Shown in pieces: positions 53,894-62,847 of a DNA stretch of 64,000 nt. Every line of letters starts with the position of its first letter. The first letter of the stretch is position 1. Made by a program: the position numbers and the translations under genes. Where the stretch lies: contig JAUTCR010000025.1 in the NCBI GenBank assembly GCA_030673895.1, positions 88,489-152,488 on the forward strand, in the 5' to 3' direction. The notes below the pieces were generated by a model. It did not search any database, had not been told where the DNA came from, and was given only the letters and a program-made list of their open reading frames with translations. The DNA comes from Verrucomicrobiota bacterium JB023. GTDB lineage: Bacteria > Verrucomicrobiota > Verrucomicrobiia > Verrucomicrobiales > Akkermansiaceae.

Positions 53894-54187
53894 TCAATGC
53901 TCGTCCGCGGCGTGCCCGTGGTCATGCGAGGAAGACTTCTCCGCATCGTGCTCACCGTGTGCATCTCCATGAGCCGAGTGGTCGCCGTGATCCCCGTGGT
54001 CGCCATGCTCAGCATGGTCTCCGTGACCGGCATGCTCGCCATGATGGACGTAGAGTTCTTTGGTCGGGCGCTCCGTCGCAGAGATTTTTCCATCTCCGTC
54101 GATATCCACAGCCTTATCCCAACTATGGCGGTCACAAGCTCCCAAAAGCAACGCCGCCGCAACACCTGTCAAGCAAGCCAATCTCAT
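53894..54187 (-). CDS. His-rich lipoprotein with an EF-hand-like loop
   Basis: A 97-aa predicted lipoprotein. The ATG at 54187 gives a signal peptide with lipobox LGAC (Cys18). Just after is DIDGDGKISATE (residues 28-39), matching a single EF-hand calcium loop. The rest is a repeat of HGDH/HGEH units, about 17 His in all, at DNA level a degenerate array of 9-12 base units. Divalent metal binding at the cell envelope is a reasonable inference; no transporter is adjacent. Neighbours on the same strand are queD upstream and the helicase downstream. Confidence 0.75.
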   Translation of the reverse strand: MRLACLTGVAAALLLGACDRHSWDKAVDIDGDGKISATERPTKELYVHHGEHAGHGDHAEHGDHGDHGDHSAHGDAHGEHDAEKSSSHDHGHAADEH

Positions 54188-54295
54188 CACGGACCCAATA
54201 ACCCCCACCCGCGCCTTCGCCAACCCCGAAAAGGGTCAAATTCTCACTTCTCGCTCTTGGCCTCGGGAAGGAGTCGGCCGAGTCGAATCGCTTGC

Positions 54296-54661
54296 TCAGA
54301 ATTCACCTCGAAATGAGCACCTTGCGGTGGGCGTCTCGTAAATGACGATCTCGCAGAGTCCGGGTAATTGAGATTCCAGCTTCCTCCAAAACCACGCGGC
54401 CATTCTCTCAATGGTCGGGCTCTCCAGCCCTTCGATGTCATTAAGATAGCCATGATCCAGCTGTTCCAAGAGAGGATTCATCGCCTCGGAGATGCACTTG
54501 TGATCATAGACCCAGCCGATTTCCTCATTCACCTCTCCTTCGATATGGATTTCCACCTTGAACGAGTGCCCATGCATCCGTCGGCATTTGTGCTCCTCCG
54601 GCAAGCTGGGCAGCGTATGCGCTGCCTCAAAGCGAAAATCCTTGATGACCCGTGCTCTCAT
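54296..54661 (-). CDS. queD: 6-carboxytetrahydropterin synthase / 6-pyruvoyltetrahydropterin synthase family
   Basis: Converts dihydroneopterin triphosphate to 6-carboxy-tetrahydropterin on the way to queuosine. The 121-aa protein has the zinc ligands in FEAAHTLP and the MHGHSF pair, a Cys in EEHKCRRMHGH and the C-terminal ET (IVIYETPTARC) that binds the pterin. I choose the ATG at 54661, preceded by GGAGAG at good spacing; an ATG four codons upstream also exists. No other queuosine gene is nearby. Confidence 0.93.
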   Translation of the reverse strand: MRARVIKDFRFEAAHTLPSLPEEHKCRRMHGHSFKVEIHIEGEVNEEIGWVYDHKCISEAMNPLLEQLDHGYLNDIEGLESPTIERMAAWFWRKLESQLPGLCEIVIYETPTARCSFRGEF

Positions 54662-54800
54662 GCGTCTCTCCATCCTAAAGATCGGCCCAGGATGCGACGA
54701 AAAAATCCACCCCCGGCTGCACAATCGTTTCGCGCGGACTCGCAAGACCTAATTTCAATTTGAACATAGTTGGCGAATCTCGCATGCTGCCCCTCTTCTG

Positions 54801-55478
54801 ATGACCTATGTCTTTGGCGACATCCACGGCTGCAGGCAGCCACTGGAAAATCTTCTCAAGCGGATCTCTCCGGGGAAGGACGACTTGATCATCACCTTGG
54901 GAGATTACGTTGACCGCGGGCCCGATTCCCGCGGCGTGCTCGACCTCCTCCTCGACTTACAATCCCATCACAACCTCGTCGCCCTCACTGGGAATCACGA
55001 AATCATGATGCTCGATGCCCTCGAAGGACCACCCTCCTCCGGGTTTTGGCTCCTCAATGGAGGCATCGAGACCTTGGAGTCCTACCAGAACCGGAAGCTC
55101 TCTTCAGTGCCTGAGGCTCACTGGGATTTCATCCGGAATCTGGATCACATCTACCAGCAGGACGACCTCCTCTTCACCCACGCGACTCCCGACCCGCAGC
55201 GTGCTATCGACGAGTTCGATGAGGAGGATATCTACTGGAATCGCTATGATAGCCCTCCCGCCCCTCGCCAAGACGGGCTCTTGCTCGTCTGCGGGCACAC
55301 CCCGACCGAGGATGGTTATCCCCTGCTGCTCAATCGACATCTCTGCTTGGACACCGGGGCCGCAATGGGCGGATACCTCACCGCCATGACCATGGAAACG
55401 GGCACGTATCTCCAGGAGAACATTGCCGGAAAGACCCGCGAGGGGCAGGTGTTCTTTGATTCGGCGCCTCAACCCTAG
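54801..55478 (+). CDS. Calcineurin-like metallophosphatase (PrpE/ApaH-type)
   Basis: A 225-aa di-metal phosphoesterase. The four metal motifs are GDIHGC, GDYVDRGPDSRG, GNHE and the later His in CGHTPTEDG. The arrangement matches the small bacterial Ser/Thr protein phosphatase 1 / diadenosine tetraphosphatase group. The substrate cannot be told from sequence: phosphoproteins and Ap4A are both possible. It is divergent from queD. Confidence 0.93.
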   Translation: MTYVFGDIHGCRQPLENLLKRISPGKDDLIITLGDYVDRGPDSRGVLDLLLDLQSHHNLVALTGNHEIMMLDALEGPPSSGFWLLNGGIETLESYQNRKLSSVPEAHWDFIRNLDHIYQQDDLLFTHATPDPQRAIDEFDEEDIYWNRYDSPPAPRQDGLLLVCGHTPTEDGYPLLLNRHLCLDTGAAMGGYLTAMTMETGTYLQENIAGKTREGQVFFDSAPQP

Positions 55479-55528
55479 GCAGTCGCCCTCTCATCGGACC
55501 GAAGGCCAACTATCAAGAGCGACTCGGG

Positions 55529-56119
55529 CTACTCGGCATTCTTCTCCAATTCGAGCAAACGAAAATGCCCTGTCAACGGATAGGCAAACAACGCATCTTC
55601 CTCGCGAGTGCCCCGTCCGATATTGTGAATCACCAAGGGCGTGCCGTCCCGGTTCTTCTTGCTCGAAACGATCATGATGTGAGGCAGCTTACCAGCGACT
55701 ATGCAGGTCACGAGATCGCCCGCTCGATAGTCTTCCGCCTTTTGACTGACCGGGAGAGCAAAGCCCTGCCGCTTGAAGTAAGTCTTGAGATTCGGAACCC
55801 GCCGATGGTCGATATTCTTGTCCGGCCGCTTCAGCCCCCAAATCTTGGGATAGCTATCGAAATTGGCCGCCATGTCCTCATGGACCACCTTCTGCAGGTC
55901 CAAGCCGACTTTGCGCAGAGCGCGAATCACCACGTCGGTGCAAACACCACGCTCCAGAGGAATGTCGCCGCCAGGATAATCCAGCGCGACGTAGGACGGA
56001 TCGTATTTGACCGTGACTCCGATTTGAGAACGAGCGGCCACGACCAAATCAGCCGCGGTATTAGCGTTGAGCGAGCCCGCTCCCCAGACGAGGCCGAATA
56101 GAATGAACCAGATTTTCAT
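55529..56119 (-). CDS. Secreted DUF1287 protein (YijF-like, NlpC/P60-related fold)
   Basis: A 196-aa protein with a signal peptide (MKIWFILFGLVWGAGSLNA) when started at the ATG at 56119. The body has the DUF1287 features: YDPSYVALDYPGGDIPLERGVCTDVVIRALR with the likely catalytic Cys, later DHRRVPNL, and LPHIMIVSS with a His. The fold is related to papain-like amidases, but no activity is established for the family. It is convergent with the phosphatase gene. Confidence 0.85.
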   Translation of the reverse strand: MKIWFILFGLVWGAGSLNANTAADLVVAARSQIGVTVKYDPSYVALDYPGGDIPLERGVCTDVVIRALRKVGLDLQKVVHEDMAANFDSYPKIWGLKRPDKNIDHRRVPNLKTYFKRQGFALPVSQKAEDYRAGDLVTCIVAGKLPHIMIVSSKKNRDGTPLVIHNIGRGTREEDALFAYPLTGHFRLLELEKNAE

Positions 56120-56204
56120 CTCTTGAGTAGCGCCGCCAATTCGCAATCTTACCTTCATTCCTGAGGCCCCGACCTCGCGTGAGCCGGCGTGACAGGCGGT
56201 AAAC

Positions 56205-56687
56205 TCAGCTCACATCTTTTGCCGCCAGCCCGCCCATTTTGAGGACATGGTTGAAGTGCTTTTTCTCCACAGGAGTGATCGAAAGTCGGTTTCCACGCCG
56301 CAAGACGAGCATGCCCTCCAATTTGCCTTCCGCTTCCGCCTTAAGGTCATCGAGCGAAACGTAGTTGGGCATCTCAGCGACAAACTCGAAATCGAGCAAA
56401 CACCAGCGAGGCTCCTCCTCCTTGGACTTCGGGTCGTAATACTTCGACTTCTCGTCGAATTGCGTCGGATCCGGATAAGGACGACTCGCTACCCGGGCCA
56501 CCCCACACACGCCCGGAGGCTTTGTGTTTGAGTGATAGAAAAGCGCGAGGTCTCCAATCTCCATCTCGTCACGCATGAAATTGCGAGCCTGATAGTTCCG
56601 GATTCCGTCCCAAGGCTCAACCTGCGCCTTCTTCAGATCCTCGATCCCGAACACATCCGGCTCTGACTTGATCAACCAATATTTCAT
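56205..56687 (-). CDS. EVE-domain protein (YTH-like, THYN1-related)
   Basis: A 160-aa single-domain protein. The start MKYWLIKSEPDVFGIEDL is diagnostic, followed by WDGIRNYQARNFMRDEMEIGDLALFYHS, which forms the aromatic pocket that recognises modified bases in the EVE/PUA-like fold. The C-terminus (MLVLRRGNRLSITPVEKKHF) is complete. Binding of modified DNA or RNA bases is a family inference. It stands between the housekeeping block and the polysaccharide cluster. Confidence 0.93.
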   Translation of the reverse strand: MKYWLIKSEPDVFGIEDLKKAQVEPWDGIRNYQARNFMRDEMEIGDLALFYHSNTKPPGVCGVARVASRPYPDPTQFDEKSKYYDPKSKEEEPRWCLLDFEFVAEMPNYVSLDDLKAEAEGKLEGMLVLRRGNRLSITPVEKKHFNHVLKMGGLAAKDVS

Positions 56688-56830
56688 CCGCCCAAGGTAG
56701 TGACAGGCCCCTCCTACTCAAGCCCGAACCAAGGCTTCCCCCTCGCATAAGGGCACACCATTCGCGCACACCAAAGCTTCGGCTCCCCCATCGTCCGCTT
56801 TCATCACGCCATCCCCTTTCGACAAAAACA

Positions 56831-56857
56831 AAAAATGCGGTCTAAGTGACCGCATTT
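56831..56857 (-). terminator. Rho-independent terminator of the polysaccharide operon
   Basis: A 10-bp perfect stem (AAATGCGGTC/GACCGCATTT, 56833-56842 with 56848-56857) with loop TAAGT. On the minus strand it is followed by a T-rich tract broken by one G. It lies 73 bases past the last gene of the glycan cluster. Confidence 0.85.
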
Positions 56858-56930
56858 CGAGGGAGGAAGGAATTTTGTAGAGACCAGTGAGGCAAGACGC
56901 TCTCAAGAATCGCGAACGGTGAGACACGTG

Positions 56931-57404
56931 TCATTTGTTGACCTGCATGATGAGGCTGCGAAGCTCCACTGTTGGAAACCCGGAAACCGCAGGCAAAATG
57001 AAATCCGTGCCATCACGAAGTTTCAAAACTGCGATCCTTTCGTTCTCGAGACCCTGCGTGTAGACCACACCAGAAACCAGATGGGTAGGAACAGACAAGC
57101 TCCTCCCGTAAACCCAAGAAGGGGATCGAATCTCGATTTTTTCCAGATCGGCTCGAACAGAAAGATGAGGCCGAATCATCACAGGGACTGCCAGACAGCC
57201 GAACAATATAGAGAGCCCTACCATGAAATAGGAAAATGCATTTCCTTCAGACTTCCCTTCGAAAAGCTGTTCTGCGGCTAAGACAAAAAGTCCGCCGACT
57301 AATGCGCTGCCAATGAGAAAGACGGTCGCTTGTCGCCGATAGGAACGAGACCAGAAAATCACGCTGGAGGCATTGCGAGTTTCACCCACATCCACCGCTC
57401 TCAC
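56931..57404 (-). CDS. Small two-helix membrane protein with PH-like domain
   Basis: A 157-aa protein I cannot name. Two hydrophobic helices lie at about residues 26-46 and 58-77, followed by a strand-rich cytoplasmic domain (HLSVRADLEKIEIRS, IAVLKLRDGTDFILPAV) reminiscent of bacterial PH or photosystem-assembly-type domains. The GTG start overlaps the stop of the WcaI-like gene (GTGA), so the two are translationally coupled. It is the last gene before the terminator. Confidence 0.68.
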   Translation of the reverse strand: MRAVDVGETRNASSVIFWSRSYRRQATVFLIGSALVGGLFVLAAEQLFEGKSEGNAFSYFMVGLSILFGCLAVPVMIRPHLSVRADLEKIEIRSPSWVYGRSLSVPTHLVSGVVYTQGLENERIAVLKLRDGTDFILPAVSGFPTVELRSLIMQVNK

Positions 57405-58690
57405 TTTTCCTTCATCTCCTTAAGCACCCGTCCGAGAACTGCATCTCTTTCCAGATAGTCCTCGGCATACTGACGCGCTTGCTCATTGAGCTCAGTCAAG
57501 TTGGAGTCTTCGCGCAGCTCCAAGAGTTTGTCCCGGAGCGCGGTAGGTTCTTCCGGTTCGATGACCTCCACCATCCCGGGAAAATCCCGCCCCAAGCGGC
57601 CGAGCTCTGTTTCAGCCTCGGCGGTAATTACCGAATGACCACCCACGGAGAGAATCGAAGTGAGCTTGGAAGGCAAAACCGCATCCGCTGCTCCCTTCTT
57701 CTGAATAACGAGGTGAATATCAGCCGAACGTAGCAGATCAGGCAAATCTTCATACGGTTGCAGAGGGTGGAACTGGATGTTCTTCAGTTCCCTCTCTTTC
57801 GCCTCGGCCACCAAATCATCTTTGGCTGCACCCTCGCCCACAATGATGAAGGTGAACGCACCAGCAGCCTGTTTCTGCAAATCGGAAGCCACCTCGAGAA
57901 CCATTTCCAAGCCCTGCTTCTTCCCGATATTGCCAGAATACAAAACGAAGGTACTTTCCTCGGGCACCTTCCACTCCTTGCGAAAATCGCGTTGAGGGCG
58001 GCCCGGAGACATGAAGTCAATATCGACCCAGTTTGGGAAAAAGGAAATCTTCTCCTTCGGAACTCCCCTCTCGCCCAACTTCGCCATCATCACCTGCGAA
58101 ATCGAGGAGGTCCGGTCAAACTGCCGCTTGAGGAATGCTTCCGTCTTCTTCGCCCATTCCAAGAGCTTTCCTTTCTTAGCGGCCCCTTGCCTTCCCTCGT
58201 TCGAAGTCTTGCCACCAGAAGAGTTACCGCCGAGCTCCTTGGAAAGCCCCAACATGGCTTCCATCTCGAAATCTTGGATATGGAGCCAAGACTTGGCGCC
58301 AACCACTTTCGAAAAAACCAGACCACCTGGAATCGTCATGCTCGCCGGCTCGACCATGAACACCCAATCTGGTCGCCAAAACGCCTGCCTCCACAGCGCG
58401 ATAAAGCTCACCGCCGCGAAGCTGCCCAGATGAATCAGCCGCTTCACGGTTGTCGGCTTAGAGGGCACGTAGAAGGGGCATCGCCAGACTGGCACTCCAT
58501 CGAGCACCTCCTTGCTAAACCAATAGCGGGAATAGCCTTCCGCGATCTTCCAATGAGGATAATAAGGGGGAGTGGTCACAACCCTCACATCGACCCCATG
58601 GTCTTTGAGCCAAGGACCCATTTCTCCCGAATACCGACCAATCCCAGTCAATTCCGGGGCATAGTTCAAACCGTAGATTAAAACCTTCAT
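57401..58690 (-). CDS. Glycosyltransferase family 4, WcaI/WbuB-like
   Basis: A 429-aa GT-B glycosyltransferase. The N-terminus MKVLIYGLNYAPELTGIGRYSGEM in part is the hallmark of the WcaI/WbuB group of colanic-acid and O-antigen transferases (fucosyl or fucosamine transfer in known members). The nucleotide-sugar side has FVLYSGNIGKKQGLE and the later LLRSADIHLVIQKKG with PSKL. A charged insert at about residues 165-190 is rich in Lys, Gly and Ser. The ATG at 58690 is preferred to upstream TTG codons. The donor sugar is unknown. Confidence 0.9.
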   Translation of the reverse strand: MKVLIYGLNYAPELTGIGRYSGEMGPWLKDHGVDVRVVTTPPYYPHWKIAEGYSRYWFSKEVLDGVPVWRCPFYVPSKPTTVKRLIHLGSFAAVSFIALWRQAFWRPDWVFMVEPASMTIPGGLVFSKVVGAKSWLHIQDFEMEAMLGLSKELGGNSSGGKTSNEGRQGAAKKGKLLEWAKKTEAFLKRQFDRTSSISQVMMAKLGERGVPKEKISFFPNWVDIDFMSPGRPQRDFRKEWKVPEESTFVLYSGNIGKKQGLEMVLEVASDLQKQAAGAFTFIIVGEGAAKDDLVAEAKERELKNIQFHPLQPYEDLPDLLRSADIHLVIQKKGAADAVLPSKLTSILSVGGHSVITAEAETELGRLGRDFPGMVEVIEPEEPTALRDKLLELREDSNLTELNEQARQYAEDYLERDAVLGRVLKEMKEK

Positions 58691-58819
58691 CAACAAACTT
58701 TTAAAAAGCTGCTTCTCTGCAACTTTTACCTCATCGATAACAATCCGGGGAACCTATTATCCGGCTTAATTCGCTTGCTCCCCTCTCAGCTGTTCTGCAA
58801 GCCCCCCTAACGAAGAGGA

Positions 58820-59722
58820 TTAGGCGAGCTTCCTCAAGTAGAAGCTTCCCCCATAGTTCTTCCGGCAGAGCGGGACACTCTTCTCAACCACCTCACCATG
58901 AACTTCGTTCATATAATGATTGAAAAGGACGATTTCCCAATTCGAATTACCAGTTAGAAAAGCACGCAGGAGGTAACATTCGTTCCAGAAGCGCCCTTCT
59001 TTCAACCAATCTTCTGGATACTCGAAGGGGTAGAAAACATCGTGAAAATGGACGATAACGCCCTTCTTGAGCAAAGGAAGAACAACGAACATCAAGTAGT
59101 GCAGGTCACTTTGGTATTTGACGACATGACTGGAGTCGATGAACAGGAGGTCGCCCTCATCAAGGCTCTTGAAGATCTCGAGATCCACCTTTTGGACGAA
59201 GTCTTGAACAAGCGTAACGTTGGCTTGCTTCTCGACATCGACGAGATCATTCAAACGGTCAGGATAAGGCTCCACGAACGTAAATTCACAATCCTTGGGG
59301 CCGAATCTCTCGGTGGTATCCAGCATCACAGCGGAAGAGAAACCCGAGCCCACTTCAACAATCTTTTTGAACTGAAACTTACGAATCATGCAATAAAGCA
59401 TGATGGCGTCGGAGTGACAAAACCAAGGTTGATTATAGTAGTATCGCCCCTCCCCCTCTCCCTTTTCATCGCGAAAAGGAATTTCATCATGGAACTGCGC
59501 GAAATCCTGAACCAGCGCGACTTGCTCATCCGCGCGAAGGTTAATATCCGACTCAAGCGAAGCGCTTAAAACATCACTTACCTCAGTATTAATTTCATCT
59601 TCCGAAGGGATGGGAGAGTAATAATGGCCCGCCTCGTAAAGGCCTTGAGCCTTGACCTGACGACGCATGCTCGAAACATACGACGTTTCGTTCAAAGCCT
59701 TCCTCAAAACTTTCTTAATCAT
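58820..59722 (-). CDS. SAM-dependent methyltransferase (class I, CmcI/Methyltransf_24-like)
   Basis: A 300-aa protein. The SAM-binding strand reads KIVEVGSGFSSAVMLD, followed by FVEPYPDRL, and FIDSSHVVKYQSD carries the acidic residue typical of metal-assisted members. Later VIVHFHDVFYPFEYPEDW resembles the Methyltransf_24 and cephalosporin-hydroxylase-like groups. Its place in the cluster suggests O-methylation of a sugar or chain end, but the substrate is not shown. Gaps of about 125 bases flank it, both AT-rich. Confidence 0.82.
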   Translation of the reverse strand: MIKKVLRKALNETSYVSSMRRQVKAQGLYEAGHYYSPIPSEDEINTEVSDVLSASLESDINLRADEQVALVQDFAQFHDEIPFRDEKGEGEGRYYYNQPWFCHSDAIMLYCMIRKFQFKKIVEVGSGFSSAVMLDTTERFGPKDCEFTFVEPYPDRLNDLVDVEKQANVTLVQDFVQKVDLEIFKSLDEGDLLFIDSSHVVKYQSDLHYLMFVVLPLLKKGVIVHFHDVFYPFEYPEDWLKEGRFWNECYLLRAFLTGNSNWEIVLFNHYMNEVHGEVVEKSVPLCRKNYGGSFYLRKLA

Positions 59723-59851
59723 ATCTACTAAATTTCTATTAAATCCACCTTACTAATGTCGAGCTGAAAAGCAAAAAGCTCTCAAACTAAAAAGATAACT
59801 CAAGTTAAGTTCGACGACTACCGAAATGCAGCGAATCACTCTCCGCATTTC

Positions 59852-60277
59852 TCAATAAAAATAGTGCGGCACGGAATTTCTCCGAAACGAACCGAGAATA
59901 CGATCCCCGCAGGACGCTACCGTTTCCGCAATCACTATGCCAACTAGCGTATAGACGATATCGGCCCAAGAGAACGACCGCGTTTCGATGAAGAGTTGGC
60001 CAGTTTCCCCGAGTAAAAGCAGGACAAGGATCGCGAATAAAAACCTCCTTCGCCAAGGAGCTTGCCCGATAAGTAACAAGGAAGGCAAGGCGACGATACC
60101 GAGCGTCATGACCAAGGTGCGCAGGTCCCAGTGGGTATCGACCCAGCGAGCGGCCTCACTGGGAAACCATTCCAATTTGCGTACTGCCGGGTCCGGTCGA
60201 AGCAGAAAAAATGCCGCCAGGGAACCACAAGCTGCCAGCCAGAGTAATGAAATGAACCGTGACCATTTGATATTCAC
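59852..60277 (-). CDS. VanZ-like membrane protein
   Basis: A 141-aa protein with four hydrophobic segments (about residues 8-26, 52-70, 78-92 and 106-122) and the family's polar core in LGETGQLFIETRSFSWADIVYTLVG in part. VanZ-like proteins are widespread, and the namesake raises teicoplanin resistance slightly. Here the setting inside a polysaccharide cluster suggests a role linked to that pathway; no resistance genes are near. It lies 24 bases upstream of no gene on its own strand but directly follows the GT2 gene in transcription order. Confidence 0.82.
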   Translation of the reverse strand: MNIKWSRFISLLWLAACGSLAAFFLLRPDPAVRKLEWFPSEAARWVDTHWDLRTLVMTLGIVALPSLLLIGQAPWRRRFLFAILVLLLLGETGQLFIETRSFSWADIVYTLVGIVIAETVASCGDRILGSFRRNSVPHYFY

Positions 60278-60301
60278 ACTGACAAATCACTTCCAGTTAC
60301 T

Positions 60302-61153
60302 CTATCCCGCCTTGCTCCTCTCGGCCTCAAGAATCTTGCGCCGAATATCGGAGAAGTAGCGTCGCTTAAGCGAAGCAAAGACAAAGCCCGCTTTTCCGTC
60401 TAGAAATCCTTTCTTAGCCACATAGCTTGCCAGGAAGTAGGCCCACGCCAACCAGGCTTTATCAAGATTCTGATACTTTGTCCGTTGCCGGGGAGTGAGT
60501 TGGCTCCAAGCTTCTTCCCCCTGCTCCTGAAACCATTGCCATCTCTTCGCCTCCCAGGTGGAGTATTCGTTGTGCTTGGAAATGTAACGATGGAGTCCAT
60601 GAAACTCGTGATGCTCGAGCGGTGAGTTCAACGTCCCCTCGGTCCCTTCAAGCACGGGATGTTCGTGAACCTCCATATCGAGGTGGCTCCACCAGTCTTC
60701 GTCGAAACGTTCGTATTCTCCGGCGGACACCCGGAACAAGGCAAGCTTGAGAAAGGGGTCACCGTGTTTGAGCCGACGTCCCATGAACCAATTGTGGAAT
60801 GGAATCCAAAATCCCGCATGGCTCGTTTCGGCGAGCGTCTCCCGAAGCTCCTGAATAAAGCTTGGGGTCACCCTTTCATCGGCATCAAGGAAAAGAACCC
60901 ACTCCGTTTCGGGACGATGATTGTGGAGAAACCAATTTCTCTTCTTGGGAAACTGGCCGTTCCATTCAAATTGAAGAACTTCAGCACCCTCGGCTCGAGC
61001 AGCCTCTTGGGTTCCGTCATCGCTCCCCGAGTCCACCACGACCACCTTCGCGAAATTCTTTCCAAGGCAGGAAAGACATTCGGTGATGTTCCGGGCCTCA
61101 TTTTTGACCGGCACGCAAACGGTGACCGGTAACGGCTTGGCTTTTTCTTCCAT
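60302..61153 (-). CDS. Glycosyltransferase family 2 (WaaE/KdtX-like)
   Basis: A 283-aa GT-A transferase. The nucleotide-binding start reads VTVCVPVKNEARNITECL, followed by VVVDSGSDDGTQEAA and the DxD-type LDADERVT. The WaaE-like features FPKKRNWFL and FHGLHRYISKHNEYSTWEA are visible; that group transfers sugars to lipopolysaccharide cores. The ATG at 61153 is one base from the stop of the WcaF-like gene. The C-terminus has one hydrophobic patch (AWLAWAYFLASYVAKKGFLDG in part) that may contact the membrane. Confidence 0.9.
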   Translation of the reverse strand: MEEKAKPLPVTVCVPVKNEARNITECLSCLGKNFAKVVVVDSGSDDGTQEAARAEGAEVLQFEWNGQFPKKRNWFLHNHRPETEWVLFLDADERVTPSFIQELRETLAETSHAGFWIPFHNWFMGRRLKHGDPFLKLALFRVSAGEYERFDEDWWSHLDMEVHEHPVLEGTEGTLNSPLEHHEFHGLHRYISKHNEYSTWEAKRWQWFQEQGEEAWSQLTPRQRTKYQNLDKAWLAWAYFLASYVAKKGFLDGKAGFVFASLKRRYFSDIRRKILEAERSKAG

Positions 61154-61154
61154 A

Positions 61155-61724
61155 CTATGAGTCGGTTTGTTCCTGAGGGCGACGCCGAATCGTCTTGGCA
61201 GGATTTCCCGCAACAATCAGCCCATCCTCCACGTCCTTGGTGACCAGACTCCCCGCACCCACAATTGCCTCCCGGCCGATTGTCACTCCCGGGAGAATGA
61301 GGGCGCGAACACCAATGAACGCCTTGGCACCAATCGAGATTGGTGCCGTTTGGAGAGGCAGCGAAGTGAGCGAGAAGTCATGGGTTCCGGTGCACAAATA
61401 AGCTTCTTGCGCCACCGTCGCGCCTTCGTGAATCTCAATGACTCCCAGCGAATACGCGGTCGCCCGGTCACCCAGGCAGGCATGATCATGGAGAATCAAG
61501 TTCCAGGGAATTTGTATCCTTGCCCGTTGATGGACGAAGGGACGCCCCTCGATGCGGGCACCGAACAGGCGGAGAATCATGATGCGCCATTTGTTGCAAG
61601 GCTTGGGCGTCCACGCACAGGCAAGCATCCAAACCCATTCCCATACCAACATCAGGATCTGCTCCCTTTTAGTCCAAGGACTGTCGTAGGGAGTGTCCTG
61701 AGAATAGGTTTTGAAGTCCTTCAT
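61155..61724 (-). CDS. WcaF-like acetyltransferase (left-handed beta-helix)
   Basis: A 189-aa hexapeptide-repeat O-acetyltransferase of the colanic-acid WcaF type. The N-terminal part has WTKREQILMLVWEWVW and LRLFGARI, followed by hexapeptide coils such as IEIHEGATVAQEAYLCTGTHDF with the catalytic His, then ISIGAKAFIGVRALILPGVTIG in part. The C-terminus GNPAKTIRRRP is standard. The last 4 bases of the upstream GT4 overlap its start (ATGA), so they are translationally coupled. Confidence 0.92.
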   Translation of the reverse strand: MKDFKTYSQDTPYDSPWTKREQILMLVWEWVWMLACAWTPKPCNKWRIMILRLFGARIEGRPFVHQRARIQIPWNLILHDHACLGDRATAYSLGVIEIHEGATVAQEAYLCTGTHDFSLTSLPLQTAPISIGAKAFIGVRALILPGVTIGREAIVGAGSLVTKDVEDGLIVAGNPAKTIRRRPQEQTDS

Positions 61725-62830
61725 TTCTCCACGATTTTTTCGAAATCTTCAACGAATTGTTGGGCGATTCGGCGGGGAGAATGAGTCTCTCCCACTTCCG
61801 TGGCCCGGCGGGCCAAGCCTTGCCGCCATTCGCTCTCACCAGCGAGCTTCACTACCGCCTCCGCTAACAATTCGTGAGGTTCTTCGGCACGATGGTCGAA
61901 GATGATTCCATTGACACCATCCTTGATGAAGTCCTTGAAACAGGCCAAGGACGAGACAATCGGGACCGATCCCCAAGCCATTGCCTCAAGCGGAGCGAGT
62001 CCAAAGGTTTCGCCCTGTTCCGCGACCGACGGATAGACAAAGAGGCTCGACCTCCGGTAGATTTCAGACAATTTCCCGGTATTGAAAACCGGTCCCCGGA
62101 AGGTCACCCTTGCCTCACCAGCCAGTCCCTTGAGCTTGCTGAGATACTCGTCTCCCCCACCTCCATGGGACGCATCCCAAGGACCAACGACTTCAATCCG
62201 CCATCCCGCCGGCAGCCGGGATGCGGCACGCATGAGGATATCGAGACCTTTCTCGGGATGAACCCTTCCACAGTAGAGAAGAAGAGGCTCTTTCGCTTCC
62301 AAATCAATCGAGTCCGGCGCGGAGAACGGGAGAGGATTAGGAATGCAGCTCACCCGATCCTTTTCTTCCGGCGGCAATTCATTGAGAATCGCATCAAACA
62401 CCGGAGTGGAGTTGCCTCGCAAGCGAGCCGCGTTGGAATAGAGCCGACATTGACCCCGAGGTGTCCGGGCTACATCGACATAAGCTTTGGAGCGAAGCTC
62501 TCTAGGCAACAACAAGGGCGACCAGAACGTATTGGTAACGACAATATCCGCATCCTTCGGAACCTTCCGACACGCACGCTGACTATAGAAGAAATCGAGC
62601 ACTTTCAACAAAGCCAACTTCGACGGCTGGTCGTAGCCCTTCACCCGGATGTGCTCGACGCCCTCAATCGACTCCGCATTCGCTAGTTTAGGATGCCTAC
62701 GCGAGATGTGGCAAACCTCGTGCCCGAGAGAAACGAATTCCTGCGCGATGCGAAACCAGCGCTTTTCCACTGCCCCTCCCAAGAGAGGAGGAACAGGCAA
62801 AAATGCTCCCTGGAGAATACAAATTTTCAA
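61721..62830 (-). CDS. Glycosyltransferase family 4
   Basis: A 369-aa GT-B enzyme. The N-terminal side has PPLLGGAVEKRWFRIAQEFVSLGHEV, the loop common to mannosyl- or glucosyl-transferring GT4 members. The C-terminal domain has YCGRVHPEKGLDIL and the conserved E-x7-E region in SVAEQGETFGLAPLEAMAWG. It starts 17 bases after the next upstream GT4 and overlaps the WcaF-like gene by 4 bases. The sugar donor and acceptor are unknown. Confidence 0.92.
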   Translation of the reverse strand: MKICILQGAFLPVPPLLGGAVEKRWFRIAQEFVSLGHEVCHISRRHPKLANAESIEGVEHIRVKGYDQPSKLALLKVLDFFYSQRACRKVPKDADIVVTNTFWSPLLLPRELRSKAYVDVARTPRGQCRLYSNAARLRGNSTPVFDAILNELPPEEKDRVSCIPNPLPFSAPDSIDLEAKEPLLLYCGRVHPEKGLDILMRAASRLPAGWRIEVVGPWDASHGGGGDEYLSKLKGLAGEARVTFRGPVFNTGKLSEIYRRSSLFVYPSVAEQGETFGLAPLEAMAWGSVPIVSSLACFKDFIKDGVNGIIFDHRAEEPHELLAEAVVKLAGESEWRQGLARRATEVGETHSPRRIAQQFVEDFEKIVEK

Positions 62831-62847
62831 AACAGTCCTCCTTCACT

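Noticed and set aside
53930..54050. Short regular repeats resembling a CRISPR array
   Set aside because: The repeats are 9-12 bases, in frame, and encode His-Gly-Asp units of the lipoprotein; there are no spacers.
56718..56927. Minus-strand open frame of 69 codons
   Set aside because: It spans the terminator hairpin of the polysaccharide operon and looks like intergenic sequence.
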